DNA from: Sulfuricaulis sp040901545
Lineage (GTDB): Bacteria > Pseudomonadota > Gammaproteobacteria > Acidiferrobacterales > Sulfurifustaceae
Direction of reading: 5' to 3'
Assembly: GCF_040901545.1 (NCBI RefSeq)
Contig: NZ_JBBDYL010000004.1
Span: 1 to 64,000 of the forward strand
Length of the DNA stretch: 64,000 nt
Part shown: positions 17,255 through 26,369 of the stretch, in pieces
Position numbering within the stretch: the stretch's first letter is position 1
Layout: each line of letters starts with the position of its first letter
Position numbers and translations under genes: made by a program
The notes under the pieces: generated by a model
The model's database searches: none
Told to the model about the DNA's origin: nothing
The model's input: the letters and a program-made list of their open reading frames with translations, nothing else

Positions 17255-18456
17255 GGCGTCCGCCTCCGTTGATCATTCCGGCCGCGGCTTGTATCGCCGC
17301 TTTTTACCGTCGGGCTTGGCGTCATCCCGGATTCCGTGGGCGTCGCGGATGGAGCCAGGCGATCCATCGGCACGAGCTTGTCGAGCGGCAGGTATATCAA
17401 ACTGCTGCCGGCTTTCTGGTCCACGAATATCTTGGTGGTGTTGGACAACACCTGCTCCATGGTCTCCAGATAAAGGCGTTCGCGCGTCACCGCCGGCGCC
17501 TTCGCATATTCAATGGCTATCTGCGAAAACCGGCGGGCATCGCCGTCGGCGCGCGCAATCACGCTCGCTTTGTAGCCTTCCGCCTCTTGGGTAATGCGGG
17601 CCGCGGCGCCGCGAGCGCGTGGAATCACGTCGTTGGCATAGGCTTCAGCCTCGTTTTTCAGGCGCTGTTCATCTTCGCGCGCCTTCACGGCATCGTCGAA
17701 CGCCGGTTTTACTTCATCGGGAGGTTGCGCCTTCTGGGTCTCGATCGTGACAATATGGATACCGGATTTGTACTTGTCCATAATTTGCTGCAACTGGTCG
17801 CGCGAGTTGCGCGCAACCTGGTCGCGCCCTTCGGTCAGGGCGAAATCAAGCGTACTCTTTCCGACCACTTCGCGAACCGCCGATTCGGTGGCTTGAACGA
17901 TGGTGGTTTCGACGTCACGAACATTAAAAAGATAATCGGACGCGTCCTTGATCTTGTATTGCACGGCAAATTCGATATCGATGATGTTTTCATCTTCGGT
18001 CAGCATCAACGCCTCTTTCGGCACCTTGCTCTTGCTGCCGCTGCGCGGGTTACTGCGGTAACCGATTTCAATATTGGAGACCTTCTCCACGTTGACCTTC
18101 TCGACTTTCTCCACCGGGAAGGGGAGATGCCAGCGCAATCCCGCCTCGGTAATTTCAGATTTCTTGCCGAAACGAAGCACCACGCCACGCTCGCCCTGGT
18201 TGACGATATAAAAACCGGAGATGAGCCAGATAAACAGCGCAACGGCAACAATCAGGCCGAAACCGATACCGCTGGCATAACCCCCACCCACACCGCCACC
18301 ACCGGCACCAGCACCACCTCCGCCTCCGAACAGGCCAGCAATCTTCTGCTGGATGTTCTTCACAATGCGGTCGATATCCGGCCCGCTGGCGCCCGGTCTA
18401 CGACGTTGGCCCCACGGATCTTTATCCCCGGGTTTGCCTGGTTCATTCCACGCCAT
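17251..18456 (-). CDS. hflK: HflK, SPFH-family FtsH-complex protein
   Basis: A 401-residue partner of HflC. It starts with the family's MAWNEPGK segment and a Gly-rich linker (residues about 44-58), then a membrane span (about 70-88) and the SPFH domain (NQGERGVVLRFGK, GLRWHLPFPVEKVEKVNVE). The C-terminal tail is rich in Ser, Thr, Arg and Pro. HflK and HflC alternate in the cage that sequesters FtsH. The gene lies between hflX and hflC in the conserved order. Confidence 0.93.
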   Translation of the reverse strand: MAWNEPGKPGDKDPWGQRRRPGASGPDIDRIVKNIQQKIAGLFGGGGGAGAGGGGVGGGYASGIGFGLIVAVALFIWLISGFYIVNQGERGVVLRFGKKSEITEAGLRWHLPFPVEKVEKVNVEKVSNIEIGYRSNPRSGSKSKVPKEALMLTEDENIIDIEFAVQYKIKDASDYLFNVRDVETTIVQATESAVREVVGKSTLDFALTEGRDQVARNSRDQLQQIMDKYKSGIHIVTIETQKAQPPDEVKPAFDDAVKAREDEQRLKNEAEAYANDVIPRARGAAARITQEAEGYKASVIARADGDARRFSQIAIEYAKAPAVTRERLYLETMEQVLSNTTKIFVDQKAGSSLIYLPLDKLVPMDRLAPSATPTESGMTPSPTVKSGDTSRGRNDQRRRTP

Positions 18457-18513
18457 GGATTACCTCTTGATGATTATTGGTGCAAAAACTCTGCAAAGAG
18501 CGGCATTTTAGAG

Positions 18514-19887
18514 TCAGGACCCGGTGGGAGCAAGGACAGGTTTGGCATCCGAGAGCAGATATTCCTCGCGAAAATCAGCGTGCTGGCGCAACCAGGCGAG
18601 TTGCGGGATTTCCAGCGCTACCCTGATTTCCCAACCGCCGGATTCCATGGGTACTTCACCCACAATATCGAAGCGCTCATACAAAGTGGCGCGTAAACGA
18701 CCGGTTTCCGGGGGCAGGTGCAGGATGTAGCGTTGACGATGATGGCGGAAGTGTGTCGCCAGCACTTCGCGCAGCAGATCGAGGCCTTCGCCGGTACGTG
18801 CTGAAACCCAAATGCGCGCAATACGCCCATGGGCATCGCGTTCATAGCGCGGCGCCTCCCCGGTGAGATCGATTTTATTGAATACCACGATCTGCGGGAT
18901 GGAATCGGCGTGAATCTCCGTTAACACTTCATGAACCCGTTGCATTTGTTCAAGTCGCTCGGGATTGGCGGCATCCACCACATGCAGCAACAGATCCGCC
19001 TCGGCCACCTCTTCCAATGTGGACTTGAACGCCGCCACCAGATCGTGCGGCAGATGACGAATGAATCCGACCGTATCCGCCAGAATGATCGCGCTTTTCC
19101 CGGGCATCTCAAGCCGTCGCATCGTGGGGTCGAGCGTGGCAAAGAGCTGATTTGCCTCGTAGACCGCCGACGAAGTCAAGCGGTTGAAGAGCGATGATTT
19201 TCCGGCATTGGTATAGCCGACAAACGACACCGTGGGAATGGGAACCTTGTGGCGCGCCCGGCGACGGCTGCGACGCTGTACGGATACTTGTTTTAGACGT
19301 TGATTGAGCTTCTTTATGCGCTCGCGAACCAGGCGACGGTCAACTTCCAGCTGCGTTTCGCCGGGACCACGCAGGCCAATGCCGCCCTTTTGACGCTCCA
19401 AGTGGGTCCACCCGCGAACCAGGCGCGTGGACAAATGTTCCAGCTGCGCCAACTCAACCTGAAGCTTGCCTTCCGCCGAGTGGGCACGCTGTGCAAAAAT
19501 GTCGAGGATGAGCCCGGTTCGGTCCAGCACGCGGCAACCGGCGATTTTTTCGAGATTACGTTCCTGAACGGGGGAAAGGTCGTGGTTCACCAGCACGATA
19601 TCGACGTGATCTCGCGCGCATGCCGCGCGGATTTCCTCGGCCTTGCCCTGGCCCACAAATGTCGCGGCAGCCGGTACTTGTCGGCTGCCGAGTATAGTCC
19701 CGCAAACTTCGGCGCCGGCGGATTCAGCGAGCAGTCTCAGTTCTTCGAGTTCCTCCTGCCCGATACGACTCGTGAGACGCAATTGCACGAGCAGGGCGCG
19801 CTCACGTCGGCGCGGAACGGAAACGGCTTTATGTGAAATATTATTCGTTTCCAGGGCCCTTGGAATCCGGGTCTTCCATGCCTTCAA
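18514..19887 (-). CDS. hflX: GTPase HflX, ribosome-splitting factor
   Basis: A 457-residue GTPase of the OBG-HflX group that binds stalled or heat-damaged 70S ribosomes and splits them. The N-terminal HflX domain (about 30-200, with GIGLRGPGETQLEVDRRLV) is followed by the G domain: G1 GYTNAGKSSL, G3 DTVGF, G4 NKID and G5 SARTGEG. The only ATG (19887) lies 47 bp inside hfq; the homologous part starts near residue 18, just past the hfq stop, where no ATG, GTG or TTG codon is found, so translation from within hfq or from a rare codon (ATT at 19839) is possible. Confidence 0.9.
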   Translation of the reverse strand: MKAWKTRIPRALETNNISHKAVSVPRRRERALLVQLRLTSRIGQEELEELRLLAESAGAEVCGTILGSRQVPAAATFVGQGKAEEIRAACARDHVDIVLVNHDLSPVQERNLEKIAGCRVLDRTGLILDIFAQRAHSAEGKLQVELAQLEHLSTRLVRGWTHLERQKGGIGLRGPGETQLEVDRRLVRERIKKLNQRLKQVSVQRRSRRRARHKVPIPTVSFVGYTNAGKSSLFNRLTSSAVYEANQLFATLDPTMRRLEMPGKSAIILADTVGFIRHLPHDLVAAFKSTLEEVAEADLLLHVVDAANPERLEQMQRVHEVLTEIHADSIPQIVVFNKIDLTGEAPRYERDAHGRIARIWVSARTGEGLDLLREVLATHFRHHRQRYILHLPPETGRLRATLYERFDIVGEVPMESGGWEIRVALEIPQLAWLRQHADFREEYLLSDAKPVLAPTGS

Positions 19888-20107
19888 TATGGAATTTCAC
19901 CGGGCGGCTTGGAACGACCGTGGAGATGGCATGTTTATAAATCATCTGGCTCACGGAATTTTTCAACAGCACCACGAACTGATCGAACGATTCGATCTGA
20001 CCCTGCAGCTTGATACCGTTAACCAGAAAAATGGACACGGGGACATGTTCTTTACGCAAGGTATTGAGGAAAGGGTCTTGTAGGGCTTGCCCTTTTTGCT
20101 GGCTCAT
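19841..20107 (-). CDS. hfq: RNA chaperone Hfq
   Basis: An 88-residue Sm-like protein that forms a hexamer and helps small RNAs pair with target mRNAs. Sm1 is DPFLNTLRKEHVPVSIFLVNG and Sm2 contains the hallmark YKHAISTVVPSR (KHA for the U-rich RNA site). The C-terminal tail is short (about 15 residues). The gene stands between miaA and hflX, as in other gammaproteobacteria. Confidence 0.95.
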   Translation of the reverse strand: MSQQKGQALQDPFLNTLRKEHVPVSIFLVNGIKLQGQIESFDQFVVLLKNSVSQMIYKHAISTVVPSRPVKFHIEGMEDPDSKGPGNE

Positions 20108-20211
20108 GTGAATACTCCTGTTCTTTTTCGGAATGCTTTCCAGCGATCGTTGAACCGCTCATGATCTCTGACCGGTTGGGATTCCTTCGTATTATAACTC
20201 CAGGCCGCGTC

Positions 20212-21156
20212 TTAGTGATGCATGTATTTCTGTAAAAAATCAATACATTCCTTGGTTCGTAGAGGTTTGCTGGTGCCAATTACTTGGATTGCAGGATAAT
20301 TTCGCAACCATGTTATTTGGCGTTTGGCGAATTGTCGCGTGGCGGCAATCGCCTGCTCTCTCATTTGACTATAGTTGATTTTACCGGTCAAGTATTCATG
20401 TATCTGCCTGTAACCGACGATACGCGTGGAAGACGCATTCATATTTAAGTCAAATCGCCGGCGTAATTGTTCCACCTCTTCGACGAATCCCTGTTCGAGC
20501 ATCGAATCAAATCGTCCGGCAATACGCCGGTGCAACCATTGGCGATCGTCCGGCCAAAGGGCTATTTTCACAATGTGATACGGTAACAACGCCCCCGGCC
20601 GGGTATCCGTGATCTTGCTTGGAGGCTGCCCGGTCAATTCATATATTTCCAGCGCACGTTGAATCCTCCGTCCGTCATTAGGATGAATCCTTGTCGCCGA
20701 GACGGGATCTATGTCGTGTAATCTTTTATGCATCCCAGGCCATCCCAATTGTTGCGCCAACTCGGAAATCCGCGAACGGATGGCAAGATTCCCGGAAGGT
20801 AAATCCGAGAGTCCAAATTCAAGCGCAGAAAAATAAAACATCGTCCCGCCGACGAGCAGGGGGATTTTTCCCTGCTCGGTTATCATGGCCATCTCGCGAG
20901 ATGCATCGATACAAAATTCTGCTGCCGAATACGACTGTGTCGGTTCGCGGATATCGATCAACCGATGAGGTGCGCGTAACTGTTCCGAGACCGTCGGCTT
21001 GGCCGTGCCGATATCCATTCCCCGATAAACCTGGGATGAATCTACACTGACGATTTCAACCGGCAATGCATCATGCAGTGAAAGAGCGAGCAACGTCTTG
21101 CCTGCGGCTGTCGGGCCCATCAAAAAAATCGCCAAGGGTAATTCAGGGCTGGTCAT
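20212..21156 (-). CDS. miaA: tRNA dimethylallyltransferase MiaA
   Basis: A 314-residue enzyme adding an isopentenyl group to A37 of tRNAs that read U-starting codons, using dimethylallyl diphosphate made from the dxr pathway. The N-terminal P-loop GPTAAGKT (about 14-21), VSVDSSQVYRGMDIGTAKP, GGTMFYFSAL, and the C-terminal insertion domain match the family. In enterobacteria mutL sits upstream; here lysS does. Confidence 0.95.
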   Translation of the reverse strand: MTSPELPLAIFLMGPTAAGKTLLALSLHDALPVEIVSVDSSQVYRGMDIGTAKPTVSEQLRAPHRLIDIREPTQSYSAAEFCIDASREMAMITEQGKIPLLVGGTMFYFSALEFGLSDLPSGNLAIRSRISELAQQLGWPGMHKRLHDIDPVSATRIHPNDGRRIQRALEIYELTGQPPSKITDTRPGALLPYHIVKIALWPDDRQWLHRRIAGRFDSMLEQGFVEEVEQLRRRFDLNMNASSTRIVGYRQIHEYLTGKINYSQMREQAIAATRQFAKRQITWLRNYPAIQVIGTSKPLRTKECIDFLQKYMHH

Positions 21157-21252
21157 GAAATCACGGGGGAGTATTTACATGCCGGACTGGAAACAGCTTT
21201 GATTACAATTTCACTTTTCAGAATCGGTGCCGCACGACACCGGACACATTGC

Positions 21253-22743
21253 TTATCGCTCAGGGCGCATATGCGGAAACAACAGCACATCGCGAATAGA
21301 CGGTGAATCGGTAAAAAGCATGACGAGACGATCAATACCTATGCCCTCTCCGGCGGTGGGCGGCATTCCATATTCCAGCGCGCGAATATACTCTTCGTCA
21401 TAATGCATCGCTTCTTCGTTACCCGCGTTTTTCTCCGCGACCTGGATACGAAAACGCTCAGCCTGATCCTCGGGGTCATTCAACTCGGAAAAACCATTGG
21501 CAATTTCCCGGCCGCCGACAAATAACTCAAACCGGTCGGCGACGGTGGGATCATCGTCATTGCGTCGCGCCAGCGGTGATACTTCTGTCGGAAACGAAGT
21601 GATGTATGTCGGGATCTTGAGCTGCGATTCCACGGTTTTCTCGAATATCTCGAGCAGGAGCTTGCCGGTTCCGTAGGCCTGCTTGACGGGTATTTCAAGA
21701 CGCATGGCGATCTTTTGCAATGCATCGAGGGTGCCGATGTTCTCTTCGTTGATGTCGGAATTATGTTTCATGATGGCTTCATTAAAAGTCATTCGCCTGA
21801 ACCGCTCGCCAAAATCGTACTTTTCACCCTGGAATGTTATGGTTTCGGTACCGGTAATTTCCCTGGCGAGGCCGCGCAACATCTCTTCGGTGAGGTTCAT
21901 CAGGTCTCGATAATCGGCGTATGCCTGATAAAACTCGAGCATGGTGAATTCCGGGTTGTGCCGCGTGGATAGTCCTTCGTTACGAAAACTTCGGTTGATC
22001 TCATAGACCTTCTCAATACCGCCTACAATTAAACGCTTGAGATAGAGTTCCGGTGCGACGCGCAGGTACAGATTCATATCAAGCGCATGGTGATGCGTCA
22101 CGAAGGGACGCGCCGCGGCGCCCCCCGGGATAATCTGCATCATCGGTGATTCGACTTCGAGGAATCCTTTATCATCGAAAAAGCGACGGATGTAACGGAC
22201 CATGGCGGTGCGCGTTTGGAAAGTTTTCCGCGTGCTCGCGCTCATGATCAGGTCAAGGTAGCGCTGGCGGTACTTTGTCTCGGTATCGGTCAAGCCATGA
22301 TACTTCTCCGGCAGTGGCCGGAGTGATTTGGTCAGCAGCCGCATCTCTTCCGTCTTGATGGAAAGCTCTCCGGTTTTAGTCTTGAACAAAAAACCCGTGA
22401 CGCCAATGATGTCGCCGATATCCCAACGCTTGAATTCCTCATAATGCCCTTCACCCACGGCGTCCCGAGTTACGTATGCCTGGATCTGGTTGGACATGTC
22501 CTGAATATGCGCAAAACTGGCCTTACCCATAATGCGCCGGGTCATCATGCGTCCCGCCACCTTGACGTGGACTTTGCGGGTCTCAATCTCCGCCGGATCC
22601 ATTGCCCCGTATGCCGTAAGCAACTCGTCAGCCAGCGCGTTACGGCGGAAGTCGTTGGGGAAAGCGTTTCCGCGGTTACGCAGATCCGCCAGCTTGTGGC
22701 GGCGCTGCGCCAGGTGTTCATTTTCGTCCTGTTCTTCGCTCAT
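21253..22743 (-). CDS. lysS: Lysyl-tRNA synthetase, class II
   Basis: A 496-residue class II synthetase. An N-terminal OB-fold anticodon-binding domain (about 60-150, VKVAGRMMTRRIMGKASFAH) precedes the catalytic domain with motif 1 (GFLEVESPMMQIIPGGA), motif 2 (FRNEGLSTRHNPEFTMLEFY) and motif 3 (GIGIDRLVMLFTDSPSIRDV). It charges tRNA-Lys. Downstream of prfB by 51 bp in the same direction, the widely conserved prfB-lysS pair. Confidence 0.95.
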   Translation of the reverse strand: MSEEQDENEHLAQRRHKLADLRNRGNAFPNDFRRNALADELLTAYGAMDPAEIETRKVHVKVAGRMMTRRIMGKASFAHIQDMSNQIQAYVTRDAVGEGHYEEFKRWDIGDIIGVTGFLFKTKTGELSIKTEEMRLLTKSLRPLPEKYHGLTDTETKYRQRYLDLIMSASTRKTFQTRTAMVRYIRRFFDDKGFLEVESPMMQIIPGGAAARPFVTHHHALDMNLYLRVAPELYLKRLIVGGIEKVYEINRSFRNEGLSTRHNPEFTMLEFYQAYADYRDLMNLTEEMLRGLAREITGTETITFQGEKYDFGERFRRMTFNEAIMKHNSDINEENIGTLDALQKIAMRLEIPVKQAYGTGKLLLEIFEKTVESQLKIPTYITSFPTEVSPLARRNDDDPTVADRFELFVGGREIANGFSELNDPEDQAERFRIQVAEKNAGNEEAMHYDEEYIRALEYGMPPTAGEGIGIDRLVMLFTDSPSIRDVLLFPHMRPER

Positions 22744-22794
22744 TTGCTTTTTTATTTATATAGTTATGTCATTTATTTTAATAATTACATTAAT

Positions 22795-23896
22795 TTATTT
22801 TTGGCCGCTTTTCAGGCTCGCATCGATAAATTTATCAAGATCGCCATCCAAAATCGCCTGCGGATTGCCACTCTCGACGCCCGTTCTCAGATCTTTCACG
22901 CGCGACTGGTCCAGAACATAGGATCGAATCTGGTGACCCCATTCAATATCCGATTTGCTATCCTCCAGTTTCTGCTTTTCCTGATTCCGCGCCTGCAGTT
23001 CGCGTTCATAGAGACGGGATTTCAGCATGGCCATGGCTGACGCCCGGTTGCGATGCTGGGAACGATCTGACTGGCATTGAACCACAATCCCGGAGGGGAT
23101 GTGTGTAATGCGAATGGCGGAATCCGTGCGGTTGACATGTTGCCCTCCGGCACCGCTGGCGCGATAGGTATCCACACGCAAATCCGCCGGATTGATGTCG
23201 ATGTCGATGTTTTCATCGATTTCCGGGTAGGCAAACACCGAGGCAAAGGACGTATGTCGTCGATGCCCGGAATCAAAGGGCGACTTGCGAACCAGGCGAT
23301 GCACGCCGGATTCTGTCCTCAGGTAACCGTAAGCATAAGGACCGGTGAATTTCACCGTGGCACTTTTGATACCGGCTACCTCGCCTTCAGACAGCTCTAG
23401 AATTTCAGTTTTGTATTTGTGCGCATCGCCCCACATCAAATACATGCGTAAGAGCATGTTTGCCCAATCCTGCGCCTCAGTCCCTCCTGATCCGGCCTGT
23501 ATGTCCATGAAAGCATTGTTGGCATCCATTTCGCCTGAAAACATGCGCTGAAACTCAAGATCGGCCAGCCGCTTTTCCAATCGCTCAAGGTCGGCGGCAA
23601 GTGAAGCCACGACCTCAGCCTCATTCTCATCGCGGGCAAGTTCCAGTAATTCCCGCGAATGGGAAAGTTCGGTGTTCAGGCTGGTGAGCGTTCCGACCTC
23701 GTTTTCCAGGCGTGCCCGCTCGCGGCCCAGTTCCAGTGCGCGCTGGCGATTGTTCCAGACGTCAGGCTGTTCCAACTCGCGTTGAACCTCGATCAGGCGA
23801 TGTTGCTTGCCGTCAAAGTCAAAGATACCCCCGTAAGACCTGTGAACGGTCCTGAAGATCGCGCAATTTATTGAACAAAAGATTTAAATCTTCCAT
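22795..23896 (-). CDS. prfB: Peptide chain release factor 2 (programmed +1 frameshift)
   Basis: RF2 recognises UGA and UAA. The gene is read in two frames: a 25-codon first part starts at ATG 23896 (MEDLNLLFNKLRDLQDRSQV) and ends with an in-frame TGA at 23821-23819; after a +1 shift at CTT-T, reading continues from GAC at 23820 to the stop at 22795. Total about 366 residues, matching the family. The tripeptide anticodon SPF (KSPFDSG) and the catalytic GGQ (SGAGGQHVN) are both present. The frameshift lets RF2 levels control their own synthesis. Confidence 0.95.
23818..23833 (-). promoter_or_regulatory. prfB: prfB programmed +1 frameshift signal
   Basis: On the minus strand the sequence reads CGG GGG TAT CTT TGA C. 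The Shine-Dalgarno-like G-run, three-base spacing to CTT, and TGA followed by C match the E. coli autoregulation site (AGG GGG TAT CTT TGA C) except that the first base is C. Low RF2 makes ribosomes pause at TGA and slip by one base. Confidence 0.95.
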
Positions 23897-24597
23897 GACT
23901 GGTGAAAAAATAGTGCTTGAAATTATGAAGGTATATTATACTTATAAATCATGTAATTATACAATATAATTAATCTATTACTAAAGCAATTATAAAGCAG
24001 AATTTATTCAAAAAAGAACGCTTCATCGGAGCTTTCCGTTACCAGATTAATGACACCAGGCAGTGAGTACATTCTTAACCCACGCCGCGCCGTTGCACAC
24101 CCACGATAACCCGTGAATTTATACCACCAGCTTCTGGTTGCGTAATATACCGGGAACGATGGTGGATTGCCTGGCGAGGCGGCCTGGAATTCAACTATAA
24201 ATCCATGGATCCAGCGACCGGGAGGCAAGGCCATACGGGCCCACACCGGCGTTTCGGTGTATTTTCCACGATGTATAAACACTCGTCATCTATTCCGTCA
24301 TACCGTAAATTCTCGCTGGTAACCGGTAAGATTTATCTCAACTGGCGGCCTGGCGAGAACTGCTCCCATCTCGTCCCTACTCCAGCGTCAGATATGTTTC
24401 CAATATGTCGCGGGCGTATTTCAGATTCAGCGGTATAACGCAATGACATGAGTAAGTGATATTTTGTTTTTACAATGTTATTTTCACGTTTAAACATTAT
24501 AGTTTCCAGACTGAATCTTATTGTTGGACTTGCGCTTTTCTACAGCCGCTATCTTCCCTTTTAACAAGCCGGCTCGCGGGCATGGGGCGATGACAAT
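23897..24597. other. AT-rich intergenic region, possible gene remnant
   Basis: About 700 bp without a confident gene. 23930-24005 is very AT-rich. The middle holds a minus-strand frame (24004-24282) listed separately, and near 24326-24439 a second short minus-strand frame with codon-like composition (starting MSLRYTAESEIRP) that ends before the first. Together they may be remnants of one decayed gene. Promoters for prfB and msrB are expected here but cannot be placed. Confidence 0.4.
24004..24282 (-). CDS. Doubtful small reading frame
   Basis: 92 codons from a GTG at 24282 to TAA at 24004. The product is rich in aromatic and Arg residues (SWWYKFTGYRGC) and matches no family I recognise. An in-frame stop lies two codons upstream of the GTG and no ribosome site is visible. 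It may be a small gene or the 3' part of a decayed one. Confidence 0.2.
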   Translation of the reverse strand: MFIHRGKYTETPVWARMALPPGRWIHGFIVEFQAASPGNPPSFPVYYATRSWWYKFTGYRGCATARRGLRMYSLPGVINLVTESSDEAFFFE

Positions 24598-24996
24598 ATG
24601 AAATACAAAATATACAAAAATAATGCTGAATGGAGAAAAATTCTCACTCCCGAACAATACAAAATAACCAGGAAAAAAGGGACGGAGCATCCATTCACCG
24701 GAGAGTATCACGACTGCAAAGACAAGGGATTTTATCAGTGCGTCTGCTGCGGAAATGATCTTTTCAGTTCCGACGCCAAGTTTGATTCCGGAACGGGTTG
24801 GCCGAGTTTTTTTGCGCCAATGAAACCGGAGAACATAGCTGAGCATGAAGATAACAGCTTATTCATGCGCAGAACTGAAGTAATTTGCAGTCAATGCGGG
24901 GCGCACCTTGGACACGTTTTTCCTGATGGACCGGCGCCTACCGGTTTACGCTATTGTATCAATTCCGCATCCCTGAAGATGCACAAGGAGAAATAG
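24598..24996 (+). CDS. msrB: Peptide methionine-R-sulfoxide reductase MsrB
   Basis: A 132-residue enzyme reducing the R-isomer of methionine sulfoxide in proteins. The zinc site is formed by two CxxC pairs (CVCC and CSQC), the fold signature GTGWPSFF is present, and the catalytic Cys lies in RYCINSASL near the C-terminus. Full-length single-domain form with no signal peptide, so cytoplasmic. Its stop codon (TAG 24994-24996) overlaps the GTG start of the next gene by one base, indicating an operon. Confidence 0.93.
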   Translation: MKYKIYKNNAEWRKILTPEQYKITRKKGTEHPFTGEYHDCKDKGFYQCVCCGNDLFSSDAKFDSGTGWPSFFAPMKPENIAEHEDNSLFMRRTEVICSQCGAHLGHVFPDGPAPTGLRYCINSASLKMHKEK

Positions 24997-25373
24997 TGCA
25001 ACCGTTATTTCACTACGCCTTTCCTGTACATGATCTCGCCGCAGCCCGAGCATTTTATGAATGGGTGGATTTCGATCTGTATGGACACCAGATCGTTGCG
25101 CACTTGTCAGAAAAGTCACGTGGGAATTCCACGACGAATCCGGTCGATGGACACGACGTACCCGTACCTCACTTTGGCGTTATTCTCACCATGTCCCAGT
25201 GGGAGGAATTGGCCAACCGTCTCCGTCAGGCCAAAGTTCGATTTGTGATCGAGCCTTACGTCCGGTTCAAGGATCAGGTTGGCGAACAGGGAACAATGTT
25301 TTTTCTCGACCCAAGTGGTAACGCGCTTGAATTCAAAGCCTTTGCCGATATGAATCAGGTTTTTGCGAAATAG
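24996..25373 (+). CDS. VOC/glyoxalase-family protein with internal shortening
   Basis: A 125-residue vicinal oxygen chelate fold protein. GTG 24996 is chosen because AAGGAG lies 5 nt upstream and the family's start (LFHYAFPVHDLAAARAFY) follows at once. The domain ends with GTMFFLDPSGNALEFKAF. Relatives that I know usually carry an additional stretch of about 15 residues (FYxxxLGCxxGRSxxxW) between AFY and WVDFDLYGHQIVAHL; here AFYEWVDFDLYGH joins directly, so the first strand-helix unit seems shortened. Function is unknown. It is coupled to msrB. Confidence 0.75.
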   Translation: MQPLFHYAFPVHDLAAARAFYEWVDFDLYGHQIVAHLSEKSRGNSTTNPVDGHDVPVPHFGVILTMSQWEELANRLRQAKVRFVIEPYVRFKDQVGEQGTMFFLDPSGNALEFKAFADMNQVFAK

Positions 25374-25407
25374 TTGCCCTGGCACTTACCGGTACAGGAC
25401 TTATGCC

Positions 25408-26265
25408 ATGTTACCTGGAGAATTTCCCGATCTGAAACTGGAATACTGGCGGCCTACTCGCGACACGATTCACGGGTATGCCAAGCTGCTTGGTGTCGTT
25501 CGCGGCGCCTTAACTCCCAGGCAAAAGCACTGGTGGCATATTAGCTTACGTGTCGAGCCGTACGGAATTACCACCACGGAAATTCCTTTTGATAAAACCG
25601 GTTTTGAATTGTATCTCGATTTCACCGGTCATTCGCTTGTTATCAGGACAAGGAATGGCGATTCGCGCCCTATCCCTTTGGAAAATCAATCAGCCGCCGC
25701 ATTAGGCAGGCAGACTCTTGAGTTGCTGGGAAAATTGGGCATTCGGCCGGAGCTGAGCAACGTCATACCGTCTGACGCGAAACAGGATAATAATTATGAC
25801 CCAAAGGCAGCAGAGCGATTTTGGCAAGCCTTGTTTCGAATCGATGCCATATTCAAACGCTTCAAACAACATTTGATCCCGGCGACAAGTCCTGTCCAGT
25901 TATGGCCGCATCATTTCGACATTGCCATGGTATGGTTTACCGGAGAATTAGTGCCGGGCGTTGATCTCAACGATGAGGAAGCAGCTGAAAAACAGATGAA
26001 TTTCGGATTTTCCACTGGCGATGAAACCATCCCTGATCCCTATTTTTACATTACCGCCTACCCCCTGCCAAAGAAACTGGCGGATACAGATCTGGTACCG
26101 GATGCCCGCTGGCACACACAAAATTGGCAAGGAGCAATTTTACCTTACCAGGCGCTGATCAAATCCGGTAATGCGGCAGAGAAGCTTTTACAATTCCTTG
26201 AAAAAACACATTTTGCAGGTCAGCGGTTGATGACAAAACGCATACCAGACGGCTCAAAACATTAA
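25408..26265 (+). CDS. DUF5996 family protein
   Basis: A 285-residue protein with the start typical of DUF5996 (WRPTRDTIHGYAKLLGVVR, then WWHISLRV). The middle has WPHHFDIAMVWFTG and the C-terminal half has a conserved Pro-rich YFYITAYPLP segment and WQGAILPY. No enzyme motif is known to me; the family is mostly described from genomes. Start at 25408 (MLPGEFPDL) is set by GTACAGGAC upstream. The gene is 34 bp after the VOC gene in the same direction, probably one operon with msrB. Confidence 0.6.
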   Translation: MLPGEFPDLKLEYWRPTRDTIHGYAKLLGVVRGALTPRQKHWWHISLRVEPYGITTTEIPFDKTGFELYLDFTGHSLVIRTRNGDSRPIPLENQSAAALGRQTLELLGKLGIRPELSNVIPSDAKQDNNYDPKAAERFWQALFRIDAIFKRFKQHLIPATSPVQLWPHHFDIAMVWFTGELVPGVDLNDEEAAEKQMNFGFSTGDETIPDPYFYITAYPLPKKLADTDLVPDARWHTQNWQGAILPYQALIKSGNAAEKLLQFLEKTHFAGQRLMTKRIPDGSKH

Positions 26266-26369
26266 TCAGGCGACAATAAAATTGTCCGCCAAGTTACATT
26301 CTTTTGGATTTCTGTGATGATCAAAAGCAATATCCCGGTGTAATTATTATTCGGCATTCAGCTAACCGT

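Noticed and set aside
17269..18696. Plus-strand reading frame of 475 codons opposite hflK and hflX
   Set aside because: Antisense to hflK, whose SPFH domain and operon position are clear; no start signals or family features.
21157..21252. Hairpin between lysS and miaA as a terminator
   Set aside because: The CGGTG/CACCG pairing is short, with a mismatch and no T-tract on the minus strand.
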